35,771 bases of DNA from Clostridium sp. (GTDB taxonomy: Bacteria > Bacillota > Clostridia > Clostridiales > Clostridiaceae), in assembly GCA_029257045.1 (NCBI GenBank), contig JARIDB010000027.1, positions 1 through 35,771 of the forward strand, read 5' to 3'. A program made the translations under genes and the position numbers. The notes beneath the pieces were generated by a model that saw only the letters and a program-made list of their open reading frames with translations, ran no database searches and was not told the origin of the DNA. Positions 24,191 to 32,451 of this stretch are shown here, piece after piece. Position 1 is the first letter of the stretch. Each line of letters opens with the position of its first letter.

Positions 24191-25468
24191 TTATTCACCT
24201 CTTAAAAATTGATTAAGCTTTTTAGATATATTCTTCCACTCATACTCTTTTATTTCATTAGAAAGAATTCCATTTAATGTTTTCTTCGAAAGTTCTTCTA
24301 TGCCTTTCTCTATATCTTCTATATTATTTTTTACTACTAGGCATTTTTCTAAATCTTTTGTTAGTTCAATAATAGGATCTTTTTCATCTCCAAGAATTAC
24401 AAGAATGTAACCTTTGCAACCAAAATAATCATATATTTTCGCAGGGATTTGCTTAGAATTTTTATTTCCAAATAATAAAAGTATATCTGAATTTATCATA
24501 TATCTTAAAGCTTCATTATAAGGAATCCTATTTTCCACTTTAACTACATCTATATCTTTTAAAGAATTTTTCATTAAAGGATCATCAATATTCCCAAAAA
24601 ACAATATATTTAATTTACTATATAAAACTTTATTTTCTGCTCTAATTTTTTCTAAAGTTTTTACATAAGGTGTAACATCTCTTAATTTAGAGAAAATTTC
24701 TCCTGCATAAACAATATTAATTTTATCAGGTTTTATTAAATAAGGTTTATCAAGTAAAGATATCTTTTTATACATATCCTCATCATAACCTCTTGTAATA
24801 ATCTTTGTTTTATCTTTAGAAATATTATAGGTCTTTATATAATCATCTCTGTTTTCTTTAGTTACAAAAATAAATTCATTACTATTCTCCACTATTTTCT
24901 TTTCATATTTGCCTTCTAACTTCCTTCTAATAAGGCTACTACCTTCCCTAGTAGAATCCTTAAGCCAAGGATCACTCCAATATGTTATCCATCTTAACTT
25001 CTTATTAACCATTTTTATTCTATAAGCACATATATGACTAGAAGGTGGTTCATGCATAGAAAACATTACATCAAAGCTTTCCTTCTCCATAAGTTTAATC
25101 CCATATTTGCTAGCTCTAATAGCCCAATTATAATACATATCCGGAATTGCAATAATCCTTTTTGCTCTTTTTAAAAGAGATTTTATAGAAAATCTTTTTA
25201 TCTTATTTTTATTAATTTTAGAATTATTTCTTTTAGGCATTATCTTTTCAAAGATAAACCCTCCTGATATAATATGGGTTTTCACCCTTTTATCAAGCAT
25301 TTTAAATATATACTCATCGTAGTATATTGAGTTTTTTGGAAAATTCACTGTTAGTAAATGAATTTCATTTCCATCTATTTTAGCTAAGTTATTTAAATAT
25401 TGTAAGGTTTCTATAGAAGCCGAATTGTTTATAAGGGGTGAATAACAGGCTATAAATAATATTTTCAT
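24191..25468 (-). CDS. GT-B glycosyltransferase, GT4-like
   Basis: 425 aa. The N-terminal Rossmann half is MKILFIACYSPLINNSASIETLQYL, and a basic stretch lies at about 80-105. The C-terminal donor half has KINIVYAGEIFSKLRDVTPYV and IPYNEALRYMINSDILLLFGNKNSKQIPAKIYDYFGC, a weaker version of the GT4 donor motif. AAGGAG lies 12 bases before the ATG. It is the second gene of the operon, 24 bases after the tagA-like gene. Specificity cannot be read. Confidence 0.83.
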   Translation of the reverse strand: MKILFIACYSPLINNSASIETLQYLNNLAKIDGNEIHLLTVNFPKNSIYYDEYIFKMLDKRVKTHIISGGFIFEKIMPKRNNSKINKNKIKRFSIKSLLKRAKRIIAIPDMYYNWAIRASKYGIKLMEKESFDVMFSMHEPPSSHICAYRIKMVNKKLRWITYWSDPWLKDSTREGSSLIRRKLEGKYEKKIVENSNEFIFVTKENRDDYIKTYNISKDKTKIITRGYDEDMYKKISLLDKPYLIKPDKINIVYAGEIFSKLRDVTPYVKTLEKIRAENKVLYSKLNILFFGNIDDPLMKNSLKDIDVVKVENRIPYNEALRYMINSDILLLFGNKNSKQIPAKIYDYFGCKGYILVILGDEKDPIIELTKDLEKCLVVKNNIEDIEKGIEELSKKTLNGILSNEIKEYEWKNISKKLNQFLRGE

Positions 25469-25492
25469 TTTTAATTTTATCTCCTTATTTAC

Positions 25493-26212
25493 TTACTTTT
25501 CTTTAATTACTTTTATTAAAAATTTAGGTATTCTTCCCAACCTTTTTATTCTAAATGGTTCTTTAATAACTCTGTATAGCCATTCTAACCCAAGTTTTAT
25601 CATCCACCTTGGAGCTCTTTTCATTTTATCTGCTATAATATCAAAGCTTCCTCCAACACCCATAAGTATTTTGCAATTTATATTATTAAAATTTCTTATT
25701 ATAAATCTTTCTTGCCTTGGACAACCCATAGCAACAAAGACTGCATAAGGTTTCTTTTCATTTAACTCTCTTACAATATCTTCTGATTTTTCTAAATCAA
25801 AAAATCCATTTCTATATCCAGAAATATTTATCTTAGGATATTTAACCATTAAATTAGCTACACAATCTTTTATATTTTCTTCTGTTGTACCAATTAAATA
25901 AATACCTCTGTTATTTTCCTCACATTTATTTATTATAGCTTTCATAAATTCTATTCCTGCTATCTTTTCTTTTACAGGAGTTTTTAAATAGCTTGCTGCT
26001 AGCTGTATCCCTACTCCATCTGGTATTATAAAAGCCTCTTCTGACAAAAAATTATCTAGTAATTCTTTTTCTTCTAATCCTTGAAATAAAACTTCTGGAT
26101 TTCCAGAAACTATATGAACCTTTTTAAATTTTTCTATATACTTTAAGGCATCACTTAAAGAGTTCTTATAAATTTTATAATTAAGTACATTAATAAAATC
26201 CTTATTTTCCAT
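25493..26212 (-). CDS. tagA: WecG/TagA/CpsF-family glycosyltransferase
   Basis: 239-aa GT26 enzyme. In B. subtilis TagA adds ManNAc to GlcNAc-PP-undecaprenol, the committed step of wall teichoic acid linkage-unit synthesis. Visible motifs: IVSGNPEVLFQGLE, IIPDGVGIQLAASYLKTPVKEKIAGIEF (the Asp of PDG is the proposed catalytic base), VFVAMGCPRQERFI and GVGGSFDIIADKMKRAP. AAGGAG lies a few bases before the ATG. It is first in a four-gene operon. It could instead serve another undecaprenyl-linked surface polymer. Confidence 0.88.
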   Translation of the reverse strand: MENKDFINVLNYKIYKNSLSDALKYIEKFKKVHIVSGNPEVLFQGLEEKELLDNFLSEEAFIIPDGVGIQLAASYLKTPVKEKIAGIEFMKAIINKCEENNRGIYLIGTTEENIKDCVANLMVKYPKINISGYRNGFFDLEKSEDIVRELNEKKPYAVFVAMGCPRQERFIIRNFNNINCKILMGVGGSFDIIADKMKRAPRWMIKLGLEWLYRVIKEPFRIKRLGRIPKFLIKVIKEK

Positions 26213-26262
26213 TTTTACTCCTTAATAAAGTTTAATTTAATCGTCTTAATAATACCATATTT

Positions 26263-26292
26263 ATATTATTTACTAAAGTTTTATATTGTAAA
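26263..26292 (-). promoter_or_regulatory. Possible promoter of the tagA-like operon
   Basis: TTTACA (26287-26292) and TAATAT (26263-26268) on the minus strand are spaced by 18 bp, about 50 bases before the gene. The AT-rich context makes chance matches likely. Confidence 0.4.
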
Positions 26293-26342
26293 GAAGGTTA
26301 ACACAGGATAAAGTTCTTATAATTTCCTATAAAATAAAGAAA

Positions 26343-26365
26343 AAGGAAAGATAAAATCTCTCCCT
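26343..26365 (-). terminator. Probable terminator after the TPR gene
   Basis: On the minus strand AGGGAGAGAT pairs with ATCTTTCCT (two G-U pairs) around a TTT loop and is followed by TTTTCTTTATTTT. It lies 16 bases beyond the stop codon. Confidence 0.6.
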
Positions 26366-26380
26366 AATTTAAATATGTTA

Positions 26381-27469
26381 TTATCCATTTATTATTTTAT
26401 CAAGCTCTTTTACTATTTCATCTTCTTCATTTAAGCTTTTAGCTAGTTCCAAATGAATCTTTGCTTCTTCAATATTGTTTAAGTTTAAATAGCACATGAC
26501 AACATTAGTACATATTTCTACTTCCTTTGTTACTTCAAAAGCTTTTTTGAAATAATTTATAGCAGTTTCATAATCTTCTATGCAAGCATAATTTATTCCC
26601 ATTTCTACTATTACTTCATATATTCCACTTTCTCTTTGAATGCTTTCATTTAAATAATAAATAGCCTTTTCGTAATTTTCAAGTTTTCTATAAGCTACCG
26701 CCAAATAATAATAAATCAAAGGATTACTTTCAAAGTTTTCTAGTAATTTAACTAATATTTTTATAGTTTTTACAGGATCTTCATTAATACTTTCAACAGC
26801 TTCATCATAATCTGATATATTATTAATATCTTGAACTAATATTTCTATATCATCATTTAACTTACCACCTTGATTAATATATTCGTTAATTGCTACCTTT
26901 GCAGCTTTAAAATTATTATCCTCTTTTAAAACTAATCCTTTATATAAATAAGATTCTGGTATTTTCAATAAATGCTTTTCGCAATAATCAATATCTGCCA
27001 TTAGGTTATCTCTAAAGCCTTTATCTTTCTCATAAATGTTTTCTCCAACTACAAGAATCTTTTGCATAATATCCTTTTCTTTTGTATATCTATAATATCC
27101 TTTAAGTAATATATAAGATTCTAACATTTTATCTTCTTTAATCCTATTAGAGATTAAACTCTTTATACAAGAATCGGTATCTTTTATATAAGTTAAAATT
27201 GTTTCATAATCTTCAATATATTTAATATTTTCATCTGCTCCCATAGCAAAAAACATACCTTCAACAAAATAATATATAGGTAAATTTTTAATTTTTATTT
27301 CATTTTCTACATTTTTTGTTATATATTCTGGAGATATAGGTATGTATAAATCTTTATTTTTTAAAGCTACATAATCTGGCATTTTTATAATTTCCTTAAA
27401 TCCCTTAACTTCAATTTCTAAAAATAATAATTTACCTAGTTTTTCTTTAATTAATGTATTATAATCCAA
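26381..27469 (-). CDS. Tetratricopeptide-repeat protein, function unknown, TTG start
   Basis: 362 aa, no signal peptide or transmembrane segment. The N-terminal half (about 1-130) is not recognised. From about residue 130 it is helical repeats; clear TPR units are PLIYYYLAVAYRKLENYEKA (about 249-280), GIYEVIVEMGINYACIEDYETA (about 285-314) and VCTNV-type CYLNLNNIEEAKIHLELA near the end. The start is TTG (27467-27469): AGGAGGT lies 7 bases upstream and no ATG is close. It is a single-gene unit with its own promoter. It may be a protein-interaction scaffold; nothing more can be said. Confidence 0.8.
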   Translation of the reverse strand: MDYNTLIKEKLGKLLFLEIEVKGFKEIIKMPDYVALKNKDLYIPISPEYITKNVENEIKIKNLPIYYFVEGMFFAMGADENIKYIEDYETILTYIKDTDSCIKSLISNRIKEDKMLESYILLKGYYRYTKEKDIMQKILVVGENIYEKDKGFRDNLMADIDYCEKHLLKIPESYLYKGLVLKEDNNFKAAKVAINEYINQGGKLNDDIEILVQDINNISDYDEAVESINEDPVKTIKILVKLLENFESNPLIYYYLAVAYRKLENYEKAIYYLNESIQRESGIYEVIVEMGINYACIEDYETAINYFKKAFEVTKEVEICTNVVMCYLNLNNIEEAKIHLELAKSLNEEDEIVKELDKIING

Positions 27470-27502
27470 AATACAAACCTCCTTAAAATTAGCCTAATTA
27501 TA

Positions 27503-27531
27503 ATAATACTATATTAGTCTATACCTTACAA
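27503..27531 (-). promoter_or_regulatory. Putative promoter of the TPR gene
   Basis: TTGTAA (27526-27531) and TATTAT (27503-27508) on the minus strand have a 17-bp spacer, about 35 bases before the TTG start. Confidence 0.55.
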
Positions 27532-27552
27532 ATAAAAAAGACAGAATAAAGA

Positions 27553-27595
27553 AATTATAATAAATTATCCAATGTCTAATTTATTATAATTTCCT
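27553..27595. repeat. 17-bp perfect inverted repeat
   Basis: GAAATTATAATAAATTA (27553-27569) is repeated inverted at 27579-27595 around a 9-nt spacer. It lies between the pgcA terminator and the TPR gene promoter, starting about 20 bp upstream of the -35. Possible roles are an operator or an auxiliary terminator; it has no long U-run. Confidence 0.7.
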
Positions 27596-27607
27596 AAAGA
27601 ATAAAAA

Positions 27608-27668
27608 AAGTAGAATATTGGTTATAAACCTTTAATTTATTTAAAGATTTATAACCATCTCACTACTT
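27608..27668 (-). terminator. Large composite terminator after pgcA
   Basis: There are three nested stems: AAGTAG/CTACTT outside, GGTTATAAA/TTTATAACC in the middle, CTTTAA/TTAAAG inside. On the minus strand the outer stem runs into seven T residues. It starts 6 bases after the pgcA stop codon. Confidence 0.8.
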
Positions 27669-27674
27669 CTTACA

Positions 27675-29399
27675 TTAATTTAATTTTGAATTAATATGAT
27701 TTACTACCTCTGATTTAAAGTCATTTAAAATTTCTTCAGTATTTTTCAAGCTATTTCCTTCTACTGCTATATAAGCCTTCATCTTTGGTTCTGTACCTGA
27801 AGGTCTTACAACAAACCAAGAACCATTATCTAAAGTATATTTTATAACATTTGATTTTGGTAAATCTATTGTTGAAACTTTATTATTAATCAAATCTTCT
27901 TCTTTGCTTAATTGATAGTCATATTTTTTAACTATTTTATGTCCATTAACCTCAGTTAATTTTTCATTTCTTAATGAATCAAGACATTTAGCTATTTTTT
28001 CGCTTCCTTCTTTTCCTTTTAGTTCAAAAGAAACTAAGGTTTCTTTAAAATACCCATACTTGTCATAAAGTTTTATTAAAGCGTCATATAGGCTCATACC
28101 TTGTTCTTTATAATATAAAGTCATTTCAGATATTAACATTGATGCTATTACAGCATCTTTATCTCTAACAAATTCTCCTGCTAGATATCCAAAACTTTCT
28201 TCAAATCCAAATATATATTTTTTATCTCCAGTTTCTTTAAATTCCCTTATTTTTTCTCCTATATATTTAAATCCTGTTAAAACTTCTAATACTTCTATAT
28301 CATAATATTTGCCTATGTTTTTTACACCATCAGTAGTAACTATAGTTTTAATTACCACACCATTTTTCGGCAACTTATTTTCTTCTTTTTGAGCTGAGAT
28401 AATATATTCAGTTAACAATAATCCTGTTTGGTTACCTGTTAACACCTTATATTCTCCTTCATTATCTTTAACTACAACTCCAATTCTATCTGCATCTGGA
28501 TCAGTTGCAAATATAACATCTGGATTTTCTTCTTTAGCCATCTCTAAAGCTAATTTAAATACAGCTGGATCTTCTGGATTTGGATATGATGCTGTTGGAA
28601 AATTTCCATCTGGAAGTTCTTGCTCTTTAACAACAGAAATTCCATCATAACCAAGTTCTTTTAATATTCTTCTAACAGGCATATTACCTGAGCCATGAAT
28701 TGGTGTGTATATTACCTTTAAGTTCTTTGCCTTTTCTTTAACTAAACTTGTTCTAATTGTTAAATCTTTTACCTTTTCTATATAAATCTTATCTATCTCT
28801 TCTCCAATATAAACTAAAAGTTCACTATTAATAGCTTCCTTTTCAGTTATAGTTTTTATTAAAGCAAAATCTTTTATTTTATCTACTTCATTAATAATTT
28901 GGTCCGCCTTATCATCTGTAACTTGCCCTCCAAACTCATCATACACCTTATATCCATTATATTCCTTCGGATTATGAGAAGCAGTAACTACTATTCCACC
29001 AGTGCAATTTAAGTGTCTAACTGCAAAAGATAGCATTGGTGTTGGTCTTAAATCTTCATATAAATAAACTTTAACATTATTAGCTGCTAAAGTTAATGCT
29101 GCTGCCTTTGAAAATTCCTTAGACATATTTCTTGAATCGAAAGCTATAGCTACAGATGGATTTTCAAACTTTTCATTTAGATAATTTGCAAATCCTTGAG
29201 TTGCCTTAGACACTGTATAGATATTCATTCTATTACTTCCAGCTCCAATTATCCCTCTAAGACCACCTGTTCCAAATTCCAAATCTTTATAAAACCTATC
29301 TTCTATTTCTTTTTCATCATTAATATTTCTTAGCTCCATTTTAATATCTTCATCTATTATTTGTGATTCTAACCATTCATTATATTTTTCTTTATACAA
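27675..29399 (-). CDS. pgcA: Phosphoglucomutase/phosphomannomutase (PgcA type), TTG start
   Basis: 574-aa alpha-D-phosphohexomutase making glucose-1-phosphate for UDP-glucose, glycolipid and wall polymers. Motifs: FGTGGLRGIIGAGSNRMN near the N-terminus, the catalytic-serine loop TASHNPKEYNGYK (about residue 140), metal loop DPDADR (about 290), sugar-binding FGFEESFGYL, and phosphate loop RPSGTEPKMKAY near the C-terminus. An in-frame ATG at 29412-29414 exists, but it overlaps ATGGAGGT, which is itself an ideal SD 7 bases before TTG 29397-29399. TTG gives MYKEKYNEWL and is preferred. It is monocistronic. Confidence 0.93.
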   Translation of the reverse strand: MYKEKYNEWLESQIIDEDIKMELRNINDEKEIEDRFYKDLEFGTGGLRGIIGAGSNRMNIYTVSKATQGFANYLNEKFENPSVAIAFDSRNMSKEFSKAAALTLAANNVKVYLYEDLRPTPMLSFAVRHLNCTGGIVVTASHNPKEYNGYKVYDEFGGQVTDDKADQIINEVDKIKDFALIKTITEKEAINSELLVYIGEEIDKIYIEKVKDLTIRTSLVKEKAKNLKVIYTPIHGSGNMPVRRILKELGYDGISVVKEQELPDGNFPTASYPNPEDPAVFKLALEMAKEENPDVIFATDPDADRIGVVVKDNEGEYKVLTGNQTGLLLTEYIISAQKEENKLPKNGVVIKTIVTTDGVKNIGKYYDIEVLEVLTGFKYIGEKIREFKETGDKKYIFGFEESFGYLAGEFVRDKDAVIASMLISEMTLYYKEQGMSLYDALIKLYDKYGYFKETLVSFELKGKEGSEKIAKCLDSLRNEKLTEVNGHKIVKKYDYQLSKEEDLINNKVSTIDLPKSNVIKYTLDNGSWFVVRPSGTEPKMKAYIAVEGNSLKNTEEILNDFKSEVVNHINSKLN

Positions 29400-29433
29400 A
29401 ATATTAACCTCCATATATTAAATAATTAGTTTT

Positions 29434-29439
29434 ATTATA
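29434..29439 (-). promoter_or_regulatory. Possible promoter -10 element of pgcA
   Basis: TATAAT preceded by AGTG lies on the minus strand between the ctc terminator and pgcA. The -35 region at 17 bp (TTCCAT) is weak. Confidence 0.45.
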
Positions 29440-29467
29440 CACTAAACCTTTTATTTATGGAATAAGA

Positions 29468-29510
29468 AAAAATGTAAAGAACTCCCTTTAAATTAGTTCT
29501 TTACATTTTT
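29468..29510 (-). terminator. Rho-independent terminator after the bL25/Ctc gene
   Basis: The 16-bp perfect stem AAAAATGTAAAGAACT and its complement enclose an 11-nt loop. T-rich DNA follows on the minus strand, starting 9 bases after the stop. Confidence 0.87.
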
Positions 29511-29518
29511 TATATTTT

Positions 29519-30115
29519 TTATTCTATATTACTAGCTTCATCTGACTCTTGACCTGGATTATTAACTAATTTTCTTTCATATATTGAAGATGCAATAACA
29601 GAATTTAAATCATCTATAATTGATAATTCTGAAGCTACTTCTAAATCTGAAATTCTATAAACTGATTCTTTATCATCTTGAGTCATATTAATTTTAAAAC
29701 TCTTTGGAATATTATCTGAATAACACTCAACTTTTATAGTATCCTTTTCTTTTTGAAGAACCATACCTTTTCTATGCAGAAATTCTTCTCCTAAGTAATG
29801 TATAGGTACTTGTGATATTACTTTTTGATTATGTTCAAGTTCTTGTAAATCAAGATGTATTATCTTATTAGTTACTGGGTCTCTTTGAACATCTTTTATT
29901 AAAGCTTTAACTCTATCGCCATTTACACTAAGATTTATAACACCATGCTCTCCATTTTGCCTAACTTCTCGTACTATATCTAGTTCTCCAACTTCGAATA
30001 ACAAGTTATTTAACTCTTTACTATATAAAACCCCAGGAATCTTACCAATTTTCCTTAGCTTTTTAGCATTATTACTTATATTGGTATCTCTTTTTTGTAA
30101 GTTTAAATTTTCCAA
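29519..30115 (-). CDS. ctc: Ribosomal protein bL25, long Ctc form, TTG start
   Basis: 198-aa 5S-rRNA-binding general stress form of L25. The N-terminal L25 domain has LRKIGKIPGVLYSK, VNGDRVKALIKDVQRDPVTNKIIHLDLQ (about 66-93), and the C-terminal TL5/Ctc domain (about 95-180, VPIHYLGEEFLHRKGMVLQ) is complete; a short acidic tail ends the protein. The start is TTG (30113-30115), with AGGAGG 8 bases upstream. In B. subtilis ctc is stress-induced; a TATAAT-like element is present in the 100-base leader but no confident promoter was assigned. It is a single gene. Confidence 0.92.
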   Translation of the reverse strand: MENLNLQKRDTNISNNAKKLRKIGKIPGVLYSKELNNLLFEVGELDIVREVRQNGEHGVINLSVNGDRVKALIKDVQRDPVTNKIIHLDLQELEHNQKVISQVPIHYLGEEFLHRKGMVLQKEKDTIKVECYSDNIPKSFKINMTQDDKESVYRISDLEVASELSIIDDLNSVIASSIYERKLVNNPGQESDEASNIE

Positions 30116-30215
30116 AATAAATTCCTCCTAAATAATAAGTTATCTTATTATATTCTTGTCATTTATTATGAATCTTATACAAAAAACTATTCCAAAGGAT
30201 ATTATAAAAAGTATA

Positions 30216-31358
30216 TTAATCTTTAACCAAGCCTAGATACTCTTCTAAAGTTAAATCACTATCTTTAAAATTAATACTATGTTCAACTCCTATATATCTA
30301 AAATGCCAGGACTCATATTGGTATCCTGTTACCCATTCTCGTCCTTCAGGATATCTTAGAATAAAACCATATTTATAAGCATTATCAACAAGCCACTTTG
30401 CTTCCTCTGTATATTTAAAATCATCTTGAGCCCAAAGACTTCTATCTAAGCCACCAATATCAAATGCAAGGCCAGTTTGATGTTCACTAAAGCCTGCCTT
30501 AGCAGAAAATTTATCAGCTTTTTCGCATCCATACTCATAGACATAATTATTATATAATCTATCTTGTCTCCAGTAACTTCTATATGTGGAAAAGGCATTT
30601 AGGTATATTCCTTCTAATTGAGCTTCATACCTCATTGATTCAAAAGCTTGCCTAGCCTCATAACTTTCACCTGGAGCAAAATCCTCTGAAAGAGCATACT
30701 CTTTATTTGCAATTAAAATACCATTACAATAAAAAGGTTCTCTTGTGCTTGGATCTACCATTGAATTTTCTTCATATTTATCAGTTATTCTTCTTTCATT
30801 GGCTAGTTTATTTTTATCTTTAACATAACTTTCCATTTCATTTAATATATCTTTTGATAACATAAAATCATTATTATTATAAGCATTTTCATAATTATCT
30901 CTATATTCATTTAGTTTTCTATTTTCTTCTTCAGTATAATTAGTAATTACTTCATCATTTATTTTATTATATTCTGTTTCAAGATTAATTTGATTTTTAG
31001 CACTTATATCATTTATTTGATATTTAAGTTTGTTAATTAACTCCATTATCTCTTCACCAGATTTTATTTTTATATTTTGTTCCAATTTTTCTATTTGTTT
31101 TTTTATATCTTTATCTTCTTCTGTTATATAAAGTTTACTTAAAATATCTTTTATATTATTTAATTCTATTAAAGATTCTTTCTTACCTTTAAACATACCT
31201 TTTATAATTTCTTTATTTGGTATATTTAAATATCTTTCATATTCTGGATAATATAATATTGAAACTATAATAGATATAATAGTAAGAATTAAAATCATTT
31301 TACCTTTTTTCTTACGTGTTTTTCGTTTTTTAGTAATACTTATATTTCTTGATTTCAA
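30216..31358 (-). CDS. VanY/M15-family D-alanyl-D-alanine carboxypeptidase, membrane anchored, TTG start
   Basis: 380 aa. A basic N-terminus (KKRKTRKKKGK) and transmembrane anchor (about 20-39) are followed by a long charged helical spacer (about 45-195) and a C-terminal M15B zinc peptidase domain. Zinc motifs are SEHQTGLAFDIGG (SxHxxGxAxD, about residues 287-299) and ESWHFRYIG (about 351-359); FSTYRSYWRQ precedes them. It should trim the terminal D-Ala of peptidoglycan stems outside the membrane. The start is TTG (31356-31358) with a fair AGGGGT site. It lies downstream of the helical protein gene by 31 bases, perhaps the same operon. Confidence 0.88.
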   Translation of the reverse strand: MKSRNISITKKRKTRKKKGKMILILTIISIIVSILYYPEYERYLNIPNKEIIKGMFKGKKESLIELNNIKDILSKLYITEEDKDIKKQIEKLEQNIKIKSGEEIMELINKLKYQINDISAKNQINLETEYNKINDEVITNYTEEENRKLNEYRDNYENAYNNNDFMLSKDILNEMESYVKDKNKLANERRITDKYEENSMVDPSTREPFYCNGILIANKEYALSEDFAPGESYEARQAFESMRYEAQLEGIYLNAFSTYRSYWRQDRLYNNYVYEYGCEKADKFSAKAGFSEHQTGLAFDIGGLDRSLWAQDDFKYTEEAKWLVDNAYKYGFILRYPEGREWVTGYQYESWHFRYIGVEHSINFKDSDLTLEEYLGLVKD

Positions 31359-31389
31359 TTAAATTACCCCTAACTTATATATTAATCTT

Positions 31390-32451
31390 TTAATTATAAA
31401 CTAACTCCTTAATTTTTTTTCTTAGTTTTTCATTTAAAGAGTATTCTGAAAGATACTTTAGCGTATCTTTAATTTCTTTATCTTTTGGATTTATTAAGTA
31501 ATATGTTATTGCAGCCTCAACTCTTAATTCCTCACTAATTTTATCTACCATTATATATTTAGGATCTTTTTCTTCAAGAATCATTATATGTTGTAAATTA
31601 ATTTTTTTATTTCCTTGAGATATTTCCTTTAATAATCTCAGGTGTCCTTCAGTATATCGTTCTGCTGCATTTATTAAATGGTTTAGAGTCTTAAAAGCTT
31701 TTTCTAACTCACCTTTTCTAAGATACTCTTTATAAAAATATTGTATTATACCTATTACTCGTCCATTCTCCTTAATTTGGGACATAAACCCTAGGGTAAT
31801 GATTCTATTTTCATCATTTAAAACCATTATATTATTTATAATTTTATCTAATATTTCTTCTGTTTTTACCTTTTCACTAGCTAGTTTACAAAGCAAATTT
31901 GTAGCTTTCAAGTACATATTATTATCTTTTTGACTTATCTTTTCTAATATATTAACAGAATCTTCTTTGAAACTAAATATTATCATAAGTATTGAATTGT
32001 CAACTATAGTATTAAAATGCTCTTTATCTTCATACTCATCATGATATTTATCAAATGCTTTTCTTTCTTTAGTTAAATATTTTACTATTTTATATAAGTT
32101 TTGAACTCCTATATTATTTGCTGCTTCTTTTGATCTAATTTTAACCTCATCAAAATTATCTTTCGCTTCAATTACATTATTTATCTCATCAACAATTAAC
32201 TTTTCTATTTCCTCTTCTGTTAATTCCTTATATTCAATAAGTATATTTTTATTTTCTTTGTTATCTTTAGGTGATTCTATTTCTTTAAAGTTTTCAATAC
32301 ACTCTATATCTTCTATAATATCTTTTTCTTCTATAGAATTTTCTTTAGAACTAGCATTATCTACTTCCTCGCTATTATCTAAATAATTTTCTCCTTCTCT
32401 TTTATACTTATCTTTATTTGCTAAATTCTTAAGTACATTAAATATCCCCAT
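31390..32451 (-). CDS. Uncharacterised helical-repeat protein
   Basis: 353 aa, cytoplasmic by appearance (no signal or transmembrane segment). Residues about 15-75 are highly charged and low-complexity (SEEVDNASSKENSIEEKDIIEDIE), the rest alpha-helical with HEAT/ARM-like spacing (for example NSILMIIFSFKEDSVNILEKI, then ATNLLCKLASEKVKTEEILDKI). AAGGAG precedes the ATG at 32449-32451. Its first 14 bases overlap the end of the DUF523 gene, so they are co-transcribed and probably coupled. I do not recognise the family; no catalytic motif is visible. Confidence 0.75.
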   Translation of the reverse strand: MGIFNVLKNLANKDKYKREGENYLDNSEEVDNASSKENSIEEKDIIEDIECIENFKEIESPKDNKENKNILIEYKELTEEEIEKLIVDEINNVIEAKDNFDEVKIRSKEAANNIGVQNLYKIVKYLTKERKAFDKYHDEYEDKEHFNTIVDNSILMIIFSFKEDSVNILEKISQKDNNMYLKATNLLCKLASEKVKTEEILDKIINNIMVLNDENRIITLGFMSQIKENGRVIGIIQYFYKEYLRKGELEKAFKTLNHLINAAERYTEGHLRLLKEISQGNKKINLQHIMILEEKDPKYIMVDKISEELRVEAAITYYLINPKDKEIKDTLKYLSEYSLNEKLRKKIKELVYN

